From Paralichthys olivaceus (Eukaryota; Chordata; Actinopteri; Pleuronectiformes; Paralichthyidae): a stretch of DNA of 64,000 nucleotides. Made by a program: the position numbers and the translations under genes. Below are positions 23,901 to 35,900 of this stretch, piece by piece. The stretch spans positions 6,572,501 through 6,636,500 of the forward strand of contig NC_091112.1 in NCBI RefSeq assembly GCF_024713975.1. Direction: 5' to 3'. How positions within the stretch are numbered: the first letter of the stretch is position 1; each line of letters begins with the position of its first letter. The notes beneath the pieces were generated by a model that was given only the letters and a program-made list of their open reading frames with translations, searched no databases and was not told the origin of the DNA.

Positions 23901-26900
23901 CATGTTAAAATATTTAAAGATGCATCACAGCACATCTTCCTTTGAGGGAAGCCACATGTTAAAGGTCAGCATTATTATCCCCTGCTTCGCTGAAACTAAA
24001 GTCTGCTATACCAGGGCTATTTACAAGTTGGCTGTTGTACGTTCCATCTCTGCCAACACAGCTGTAGTCACTCATTTAATAGGTTTTTATGTTAAAGCTT
24101 TTGTGAATTTGCATGTGTCTGCGTTACCATCTACTGTGAGTACCACAGAAAATCAAAGCCAGTAGCAGAGTCTTTGTTTATTTTGAATGAGGGGCTATTT
24201 TGGCTCTCGTACATTACTTATTTCTCTATAAAATTGTTATTTGGATATCTGTGTGCTGTTTTGTGTCTGAACTTGTTGCCGTTGTCTCTCCTCTTAACTC
24301 AAGTTCGCGGTCAGGAGAATGGCTTGGATGGCAGCAAGGCTGGAGTAGCTGGAAGAGGAGCCGAGCGAGGCCGAAGGGGAAGAGGCAGAGGAAGAGGGAC
24401 TATCGGTAAGTGGCTGTAATTGTCTTTGGTCAAACTCCTCGGTGAAGGTAATGTATTGAATCAAAACACAGTGGTTGAGTGGGGCTGTGTGATATGACAA
24501 AAATCTTTCAGATGGAGGCTGTTTCGTATGCAGATACATACCGTTGTTACCCCTACCCTTTATTGTCTGTGTAAATTGGGGCCATTTGTAACGGCAGCTG
24601 TTACCTCTTTACATCTTCCCACATGTCAGGGACAAAAGCAATGACTCAGTTTGGTGTCTATTTGGCACTGAACACTAGTGGCTCATGTGATTCTCTATGA
24701 TAAAAGAAGTTAGTAGTGTTTTGAGTCTCATCTCTATCATCATAGTATTTATTATTTATTGTCATATCACACAGCCATAATCTTGAGTTTTACTTTTACA
24801 TGAAATGCTGCCAGTCTTTCTCACGTCAATAGTCAAAATAAGAAATTGAAGTAAGCTGTCATTGTCTCCTCAGGAGTATCTGGACGGCGAGGAGGCCGGT
24901 TTTCAGCGCAGGGCATGGGGTAAGGGAACACCTGCGTTGCCTAAAACCAGTGGGTCTTTTGTTCCACTTTTACCTGTTGCCATGGTCACCAGAGAGCAGG
25001 ACCCCAGCCTATTGTTTAGCCCTAATCCAAAGGAGGAAGGACATACGTTAGCCAATGGGATGCAACTGTGTGGGCTGAATAAGTCTCTTCAGAGAGTCTA
25101 TGGTGTATAAACATTTTGTTTAGAGTGAAATTTGGATAAATCTACAAAGAGAGTCGGGGAGCCGACTAGCTAATTCCAGTCTCTGCTCTCTGAATAAAGC
25201 TCCAGCATTAAGCCAGTTTGTGAGCTGGAATCATCACCAGAAGGTGTCATAACAGATGATGTACTTCTCTCAACTGTGGTGGTGTTCTTGATTCATGTCA
25301 TTGTAATATAACAGTCAGCATTGCAGTAGGACACCAGTTGTTAAAACAAATTTAATTCGTTTGTTGATCAGTCAAGTGTAATGTAGAGATTTTTTTTAAT
25401 TTCCCCCTGGGGTGTGCTGAAGTAGTCTATGTGACAAAATGCGGTTTTCTGCAGGGAGGTCAAGAGCTGAGCAGCTTCCAGGAGGCTGAAGATTATTTTC
25501 TCTTACTAAAACCAGTATTGAATATGTGCTTCAAGGCTAGTGTGAGCTCCATAAAAATACATTTGTACACAGAGGCTCATAAGGTGGAAGAGCTTTGCTT
25601 GCATAGCACGCGTTAAAGCGGTGGTACACACAATAGCTGTCTTTATGGTCTGTGTCTCTCTGAAAATCCTCTACGGTTTTAAACATACTTGGGAGTATGG
25701 ACCCAAATATTGACATGCATGTCTTGAGAGCTGTGTGTGTGAGGGGTGGTGGTGGTGGGGGGGGCTTCTGGCCTGAAGTCGCGTGTGTTGCAAGCTCATG
25801 TGTTTTTCATGTAACCTAAACTCCCACTACAAGGTCTGTGATCACTTTTGCTTCTTGCTGCCAACAGTCACGGTTTACCAGCTTGGCTTCAGTGTCATTT
25901 AAACAAAGTTATTTAAAGAAGCACTCAAAGCTTTAAAGGAAGCTGCCTTCAAACAGATCAGGTGTTTGATGTGGTTTTTACTGTGTGAAATGATGATGGT
26001 GTGAAAAGCTGTGTGTGTGTGTGTGTGTGTGTGTTCATTGGTACCTTGTGCTATTGCTTTTGAAATGATGCTAAGGCAGCGTGTACCCTTCACCTCACGC
26101 ACATATTTCCTGCAAAATAAATCTTTGCATGCGTTAAATCCAACTTGATGGATACTATGAGCTCTCATGGGAAATGATAACTTATTACCTTGTAACTGAT
26201 GGAATCGTTGAAGTGTTCCAAAGTTGTGAAATGACTAGAATGTATTAATATTAATAATTCCAGTTAAAATATCAGTTTAGTTTTTATTTCCACAACAGAA
26301 AAAAATACTATTGGATTTTAAATACAGAAAACATCATGTTTTCTCCAATGGTGTAGAATGAGATTTTCGACACTGGGACAAGATATGGCAAAGAACGAGA
26401 GAACACAGCTCCATTCATTATGCAGCCAGTTGTTTGCAGTTGTAGCAAAGCATTTGTTGGCTCATTTACAGAGCTGTTTCTTTGGGGTAGCTATTAGCAG
26501 CCTTTGTATTTGAATTGGCTGAGAAGAAACTGAGGGAAGAGATGGGAGTTTGTTGTGTCCTTACAGGCCTCTCCTTGTTTGTGAATGTTAGAATTTTTAA
26601 TTGTAATGTATTTTATGACACGGCTACTTTAAGTGTAGAATGTTAGTTGCACATCCCCAGAAAGAGGTAATGTTTTCAAGGTATATGTATCATTATGTGA
26701 AGTTTAAATGTCTGTAACAAGTTGAGTTGCTTCTTCATGAAACCGTTTATATATGTGGTTGCATTGTGTACACTTCTGGATTTCTTGAACCATAATGAAA
26801 AGCGCACCGGCTTTCCTTACATAGCGACTGAAAGACGTGTGGTGTGTTTCTTACAGCACTGACACAGGTAGATTAAAAGCATTTTGCTTAAGATGCTGCT

Positions 26901-29900
26901 GCTCAAGGATGGTGGTCTAAAAAAACAAAAGCTACATCTTCAACTTTTACTCTGTTGTGCTTCCTGTAATTGTTGCCATTATTTTTCCTCTAAAGCCAGA
27001 TTGATAAGGGGCCCACATATGATATTGCTGGAGGTGAGAGGTGAGTGAATTGCCTCCGGTGTGTCTGTTATTCTTGCTTTCTTTAGGGAGACTTCTGAGT
27101 GCCATAAAATGAGATGATGTAATTTAAGACATAATTAAAACTAAGTAGTATTCTTCATCCTATTAAGAGGATGTCAGATAATTTTTTCCTAGCATCTAAG
27201 TCACAATTAAATCTGTTCATGAAAACCACAAATGCTCTCTGATTTGAACAAGAAGGATTGTAGACAAATAATAAACTTGTTTAGCCTGAATAAAAAGAGA
27301 ACTGGATGTGTCAAATTTTAGACAGAAGTGCAGTATTGGAAAGAGTTGTTGAGGAACAGCTAAATTAGTTTTTAGATGCATTCTCCTCCTCATTTGCATG
27401 TCACTGCACAAACTCTCAAAGACAGTACTGGTGTCACCTCCGTCCCATGTCGTTCCCTCCTCCTCTCTTCCTACTACGTCCGTATTAAGTAAAACGCGTA
27501 ATGATAACAGTAATTCTAAGAACCTCAAAAAAATCTAGTCTGGATGAAAAGTCCTTCAAAATAAGTAATGTTTTAAACCTCTGGACAGATTTGGTTTTAC
27601 TTGGCCTTCAAGTAAAAGTTCATTGAAAGTTTGTCAATCTTAAGGGGAAATACCATGTTTGACATTTCTTCACCAGTAGATGTGAGTTATTGTCTTGAAA
27701 TTTGTATATTTTGTACAAAATTGAATTTCTTTTTGTTTTTTATCTTAAGTAACGAGGCTAAATATCGCTAACTGCATGTCTCCTGCTGCCTCTCAGCTCT
27801 TGAACTCCTAAATTTGTCTCCAAATCTCAACTTAAATATATTGTTTTTGCTGTGCTGTGTTCACACATTCAAACCCCTTTTTTATTGTGAGCCTCTGTTG
27901 ATCCTCCTAGTTAAATCTAGGTGTTCTTGCAGTAGTTAAATTTGAGGTGTGTCACAAACTGTGCTGTCTTGGGTCCTTTTTAATTTAAGGTAAAATTGGC
28001 CTCTAAAGTCTCTGAAAAGTTCTTGAATTTGATGTAAAAGAAGATGTAGTTTGTAAGATTAATAAGATGAACCTCAGATTTTTGTGTATGAGCTCCCACC
28101 TGTGGCTGCTGGAAATGGTCAGTACATATTTGAATTCATAGCTCAACTCTTTTCTTCTTTGTCCCTGTCTTTCACAGAACATTCAACCCTGCTGACTATG
28201 CAGAGCCAGCCCAGACAGAAGAAAATTATGGAGGGGGCAGCACCTGGAACAACACGGGAAGTGTGGAGCTGGAGGAGTCGACTAGTAAGTTAATTTAAAA
28301 GAGGCTGCCCTCCAATAAGAGACATAAATCTAATCAGTGAAGCATCTGCTTACCATCCAAATAATTATAAAATCATGTCTGGAAAACTCGCTTTCTGATC
28401 AGCCATGCAAACTGTTCACCAATACCCAAATTCCAGACTTGCCAGCCTCCTAATACATCCAGATGTCCACGTGCACAGTTAAATAAAGTATAACCATCTG
28501 TACATGACATTCATCTATGATCTCCCCACCTCTCGTTGTCACCAGGGCTGGAATACTCTGCAGGAGAGGGAACAAATTACCCGCCCAAGTTTGACTCTGC
28601 TCCTGGTAAACCTCTCTTCACGTCTTGTTTTATGCATTATTTATTCTGTTGGCACTCACTTTGCCCATTACAATATCAAACACTTTATCTTAAACTCACA
28701 GGTGCCTGGAGGTCTGCCACAGAGGAGTGGGGAACTGAAGACTGGAATGAGGATGTGAGTGTTTCAGGATTTAACTCCATGATTGCGCCTCATGCTCTAA
28801 AAATAAGATTCTGTGAGCACTTAAAACAAACATCTGAAGTTGTGAGAGATTTTTAATGTACTTCAACTGAGGGAGGACCAGCTCCTTTTAATTCTGGATG
28901 CCCTTTCAACCTCTGCTTCGTCCAACTTGTTCCATCTTCCTCTCCAGCTTTCAGAGACCAAGATATTCACATCCTCCAGTGTGGCATCCTTGCCGCTACC
29001 TCAGGAGAATGTTACCATCACCAAAGGACAGAGGTGGGTCATTGATGCACTTTATTACCACAACTCGCCCTCTCTAACAAATTGCTTTTCCAGGAACTGG
29101 TTGAGAGAAATTTCCATCATATCCCTGTTAACTTGTTGAACTGAAGCTGTGACTTTTCCAGTAATGAAAATATAAATGTCAACATTAGATTTAACTTAAC
29201 TTTAACCTCAAAGTCTGGTGATTTGTTGTTCAACAAAATTGATTGTTGGCAAGCCAGCACATTTTTAAACTATGACTGAATACTTTTTGTAATTTTGACT
29301 AATCAACAGCATTAGTGTAAAATGTCATAAGTTATTTTTCCTCCTTGCTGTAGGATTGACCTGGCGGTGCTTCTGGGGAAGACTCCTCCATCCTTCTCCT
29401 CAGAGACAGAAACCCCCCCCATGGAGGCCACCCAGCCTCCCTCCTTGTCCCAATCACTGGTTTTTAGTAATTCCAAGCAGGGGCCGCCACTGTCCCAAAC
29501 ATCCTCCAGCACCCCGTTCACCCAGCACAGCATGGTGAGACTTACCTACTTTATATCAAAGCATTTTTTAAAGAAATTAAGATTTTGCTTACTGATGCAG
29601 AATTATCACTTTAACTTTATATCCCAGTCACTTTGTAACCATAAGGGGAAAGGATAGTGCCTTTGACATCATGTCAAAATTTCCAGTGTAGCAGTAACAT
29701 TTGCTTTATTGTAATAAGTGTCTCATAATCTACCAATATTAAAGGTCAGCATGCTGAGCAAGGGATTTGGGGATGTGGGAGACCCTAAAGGAGGCAGCAC
29801 AGGGACCACAGGCTCTCAGTTCCTGGAGCAGTATAAAAACGCTCAGGCACTGGCCCAGCTGGCAGCCCAGCATTCCCAGACTGGACCTCCGAACACAACC

Positions 29901-32900
29901 CCTTCATCCTGGGACACCAGTGCCGCCTCACTTGGACAATACGGTGAGATGACACCCTAAAATCAATTCTCTGTTCAATCACATCGATGGGTAATGTTTA
30001 CTTATTATATTTAGTAGATCGTAAATGTTTTTCTCTCGTCATTCACTGTTCAGATATGAAGACTCAGCCCGAGTCTGTGGTCCATTCGCCCTTTACGAAG
30101 CGGCAGCCTTACCAGGCCACCACCTCAGCGTCGTCCATGTTGGATGTTTTCCTGCAGGACAAAGGCCTGCCTCCTTCCTCCTCTGTCCCCTCGTCATCTT
30201 CCTTACCCCAACATACAACATCCTCACCCCATGTGGTGCCTCCGCCTGCTTCATCCCTTCCCAAAATGGCAGCAGTCCCATCTCTCGGTCAGCAGGTTTC
30301 TCCAAGTTCATCAGATGCCCAGGGTTCGAGTCCACTGCCTTTGCAGCAACACAAACTTAAACAACAGAAGAAGAGGGCGTCCATTACAACAAAGGTAACA
30401 TTAAAATTGAAATTTCAGTTTTTTTTCTCTAGGTGGATGGGTTTTTAAAATCTTCATTACTGCTCAAAAATGCATATATAGATTCACATTATGCTCGACC
30501 TCTTCCCCAGATTCCAGCAATGGCAGTGGAGATGCCTGGCTCAACGGACATTTCAGGACTTAATCTTCAATTCGGAGCGCTGCAGTTTGGGTCAGAACCA
30601 GTTCTACCAGAGTATGAGTCCACTCCTTCTACAACGCAAGCCAACCAGGTTCAGAACAGTCTCTACACGAGCCCCAGCAGGTTGGTACAACCAGAAATAC
30701 ACCTTTGCAAATGTGTATTAATGTAATGTGGGAATATTTCAGGAGGAAAAGCAACTTCTTCACCTCCTCGAATGTCAGAGAAACTTTAGAGAACAACTGA
30801 ATACACTGATTTGGTTATTCCATGCAAGAGCACCTTGCTGGACTAAGTACTGATATTTAATATCAGTGTTTAAATTATGTTTTTTTTCTTTTGCACCATC
30901 TATTAGAAATACCCATGTGTGTGCTAGGGTCTAAAACGCTCTCAAACTGTTAGTCAGATCCACTGCTTGTTCTCTAAGAACACAGTCAAACTTGGGTCTT
31001 GTATATACATGAAATTCTGCAGTGAGTCGACTCCAGCTCTCTCCAACTCCAGCCAGATGGACCTGTATGACCAGAGAGCGCCTCAGACACGACGCTACCC
31101 TCCCTCAGTCTCCTCCTCCCCTCAGAAGGATATGCAGTCCAAGGTAAGGCCAAAGCTTCTCCCTTTTTCATTTAAAATACATTGGATAACGTGCCTAACC
31201 TCCACTTGATCCTAATAGATGAAAGGCTTTGATCTGATGCAGAAATATCCTGGTGCATCTATCTAACTTTGAAGACTGTGATTAAAACACTAATTGTATG
31301 TTTGATGTTGTGCTATGTGAGCTGAATGTAAAAGACACAGAATCCCCCTCAAGCATTGAAATCAACATCCCTTTTGTCAAATGCATGTTTCAGCAGTCTC
31401 ACGGTTGCTTAGTTAGTTTGTGTCACCCCCCTTTATTCCCCCAACTTATTTAGAGATCAATACTTGAACGCAGGAGCTCTTAATAAACTGCTCACTCAGG
31501 GCAGATGATGTTGCTCCTTCTCCTCGTTGTTCCAGCTCCTTATTTATTAGGTTGTGCTCATTGTAAAGTGCTGCTAGTTTCAAACCTGACCTCTGGTTAA
31601 TATCAAGCCTCTTGATGACTGTCTCCAAAAGCCCAACACCCTTCAACTTGTTATCAATGGCCTGTTTCCATAGAAACCTGTGAGCTTACCTTCATTGTTG
31701 ATTTTACAGAATGGCTTAAGTTCAATACAAGCAGCGCAGTCTTTGGAAGGTAAGTGGCCATTTGCAAGCCTCTTTTTTTTTTTTTTTTTTTTTTTTCTTT
31801 ACAAGCATTGTTGAAATTGTTTGAGGCATTTGAGATGCACCAGCAGTCATTTTTTTTGTCTTTTTTTCCTGATCTTTCTCTGCAGCTGCAGCAGGCTCTG
31901 CAATCAAGCCAGCCTCTGATTCAATCACGCAGGCATCCGGCTCCAGCTTGGGCACTTTGACGGACAGCGGCACAGGCCCTGCCTCCTTGTTGACGGCATC
32001 CAATCAGACATCCCTAAGCGCTCTGGGGCACAGTGAAGACCTGCCTCCAAGCACCATTCCTCCTCCTCAGCACAACAAGTGAGATGCAACTAAATCAACA
32101 CACATACTACATAGGAAATTAACATAACTTGAGTTTTTTTCCTCTTGGCAAACATAAATATCAGTGCATGTGGTTTGATCTGGTGAAACCTGATCTGAAC
32201 TTCTTCTTGTCATTTTTACAGCTCTCACCCATCACAACAGAACAGCCTTGCCCCATCTTCAGTCCGGACATCCAACTCAAGCTTACTGGTTTGTTCTCTA
32301 CATGTTTATGTCCACATTAATACCAGAAGCTTGTTTGTCAAACATTTATTAAACCATTGAAACAGAAGAACATCAGATGTTCTTTAACCAGGCAGATAAG
32401 ATGGCTCTGTAACATGCTTCTGCTGGAGAGTGTATCTCCCTCCATCTGTCTAAGCATTTTAAAAGCATCATTTCCTGTGATGACAGGCGAAACCATTAGA
32501 TAACTGTTCACTCTAATGGAAATGTAATTGCATTAATCCTGACTGATTCTTTTTCTCCTTCTTTCACATCTCACAGCATCCAAACGTAGATGGTGACTCA
32601 AGCCTGCACTCCTCCTCCTTCCCTTCCTCAGTCTCAGTCCCCTCTTCTTCAGTCCCCTCCTCTTGCTCGGCAGCAGTTGCTGCACAGGTGTCCCTCGGGG
32701 CCCCTCAGGCATCCTCGGTGGGCTCTGCCACAGTTTCAGCTCCTTCCGGCCTCGGGCCCGTCAGCAGTCTGGCCATGGGCCTCAACCCGGCCTCCATGGG
32801 TGCTCCATCTGCAGCAGCCACCGCAGTTCTACTCTCCACGGCGGCTTCAACCATTCCCTCTGCAGCTACTTCATCATCCGCACGCAGCTCTGCAGCATCC

Positions 32901-35900
32901 TCAGGTTAGACTTAAAACACAAGCACAACAGTGTTTTCAATTAACTCATGACGTATGCATCACTAATTCTATCTCTACACTGGGGAAAAGGTTATTTTTA
33001 ATGGTAACACAATTCTAAAGTACTATTACAATGAATCCTTGTTATGCTTTTTTGCACTAATCCAAACAAACCAACATGTTGACACTTACATCTGTGATTT
33101 GAATTCTTGATGCTAGTGTTCTGGAATCAGGCATAATGTGTAATGCATGCTGTTCTGTTCTGCCATGAAAATGTTTCAGATGATGTATCGTTTGCAGTGT
33201 TCACTTAAAACGTGCTTTTAATGTTTTGAGTTGAAAAAGACACACGGCCACACACTGTGACCCTATATTTGATAAGAGCTCAGTGTGGGTGTGTCTAGGG
33301 TTAGATGATTGGTTTCCATTTCCTCTTCATCACTGGCATCGTTTCCATGATTCTGACTCATCTTGCTCTGTTTGCTGGGTTTCTGAAACTTCTCTCTTAT
33401 TCATTCTTTCACATGATGTGTTCCTTACTGCTCCCTCTACTGGTGTATTAATAGCTTGAATTTATATAGTGCCTTTCAAGAGACCCAAGGATGCTTTACA
33501 TGTGTCAGTGGGGACCAAAAGAGAAAAGAAACTAATTTGCACAGACAGGACAGAGAAAAACGGCACTAATGGCAGGTCGAAGTGTTAACTGAGGCTAAAG
33601 GCTTTAGTGAACAGGTCATGTTTGAGGACTTTTATTGGAGTCGTTATTTATTCATGCAGCATTGGAATAAACTGTCAGAACTTGGTTTGATGCATAAGAA
33701 AACTGAAATGTTTAAGACTCACCTCAAACATGTTTTTATCACAATTGTAGAATTAATGCACCGGTTACGATATGATTTCAGATAAATGTCAAACAGGATA
33801 ATAAAGTGATGTTTGATATCCTAATGGTCAACTTCACTGACATAATCTTCAGCTTAACTGGCAAGAACAGGCAAACAACCACAAGGCTGTTGTGTGGAAT
33901 GTGAATGATAAATAATTACAGTGCACGGACTTGTGTGACTGTATAGATTTTACAGCATTGGCTTCTGTAGAAAATCAATACATTCCTTATATTTTTTTAT
34001 ATTGATTTATGCGTACAGGGAAAGCACCTCCAAACCTGCCACCTGGAGTGCCCCCTCTACTGCCCAACCCATACATCATGGCTCCGGGACTACTGCATGC
34101 CTACCCTGTAAGTTCATGCCAAACTCAGGACAATATCTATTGATGCAATATCTGAGAGTCACTGGTGTTTACCAGATTTGATCATATTTGTTCATAATTT
34201 TCTGCCACGTCTGTTGTTTAATCTCAGCCTCAGGTCTACGGCTACGATGATCTTCAGATGCTTCAGACAAGAATACCGCTGGTGAGTGTTCAGCTGCTGC
34301 TGCAAAAAAAAAACAATTCAAAAGTCATACGTCATTATTTGTATTTTGTGAAAAATATACAATTGTTTTATATCTCCTCAGGATTATTACAGCATCCCCT
34401 TTGCGACTCCCACAACAGCACTGACTGGCAGAGATGGCAGCCTGGCGAACAACCCTTACTCTGGTGAGTCATCTGCTAACAGTTGTCAATGAACAGTTGA
34501 CTTCAGCTTTTAACTCTGACAAAAATGTAGTGGAGTATTGGATTGGCTGAAATTGTATTTGTGGTTATCGAAACCTGAGTCTGGCAGGATGCCGGAAAAC
34601 TTAACTGAGGCCACTCGTTAATTTTATTACATTATGGATAATATTGATCCCTTGGCCTCATAAAAAGAACCTCAAGTATTGTTATTTATGCTCTGTGGGG
34701 TACGATATGAATTTAATGCTGCTATGTGCAGTGGAATGGATATAACTCTGTTTTGGTGAGGATTAGCTCATAATGTTTGAATGGTTAAACATCCTGCTGA
34801 CTACAGCATCTCGGAACATCCGCTTTGTTCTTTGTTTACCTGAGATCTGATGATTTTCTTTATTGTTTCATACCTCTCTTTGATTTCACTCTGTCCTCTC
34901 CCATGCAGGTGACCTGTCAAAGTTCGGTCGAGGTGATGCATCATCCCCAGCTCCAGCCACCACATTAGCTCAAACACAACAGAACCAGACCCAGACACAT
35001 CACACCACACAGCAGACCTTCCTCAACCCGGCACTGCCGCCTGGCTACAGCTACACAAGCCTCCCATACTACACCGGCATGCCAGGCCTGCCCAACACCT
35101 TTCAGTACGGACCTGCTGTGTTTCCGGTGAGAGAACTTAAGACTTGGCTTATGTGTTTGGATCTCATTAGTGTCACTGCTCCCACCCTGAGTTGGTTCTT
35201 GTGTTTTTAATATTTTCTCATTAAAAGGAAAACAACTGGCAGGATTTTAGCAGCATGTATTAATATTCCACAGAATGGTGGATGATTTTGACTTTTGCTG
35301 TGTTCAGCCATTTAAAAACAGTACAAATTGCGGACGAAATAACAAACTTTCTCATTATGCCGCTGACCTGATGAAATTGCATACCGTGTCCCCCCCCCCC
35401 AATTCAGGTGGCTCCTACCTCGTCAAAGCAGCATGGTGTGAATGTCGGCGTCAACGCATCAGCGACACCTTTCCAGCAGGCTAGTGGATATGGTTCCCAT
35501 GGATACAGCACTGGTGAGGCACTAAACAATATGGAAACGGCATGTTTAGAAGGGTCATTTAGGTCCAACTCTCATGTAGGTCATACTCGCATACCAATAA
35601 CTGGTTATCACAGCGAGCCCATTGAATTCTCATTGGTGTGGAGTGCACATTTCATTTTGAGCTCTGCAGCATCTGCAAGCATAAACGCAATGTTTGTCGA
35701 GACTTTTGTTGCGCTTGTGTCAGAACGAATGTGAATGGATCATAAAACATTCTCTTCTTTTGAACTGAAGTTTAACGAAATGTTTTTATATTGAAAATGG
35801 AAATACTTCTGCATCTTGTAAATGGTCTTTATCATCTGTACACGCAAGAAATATGCCTCAAAAACTCAGCTGCTTCTTAATAACGTGAATCACTTTTATT

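Noticed and set aside
31722-32003. Minus-strand frame with a poly-Lys run
   Set aside because: Antisense to a ubap2l exon plus an intronic T-run.
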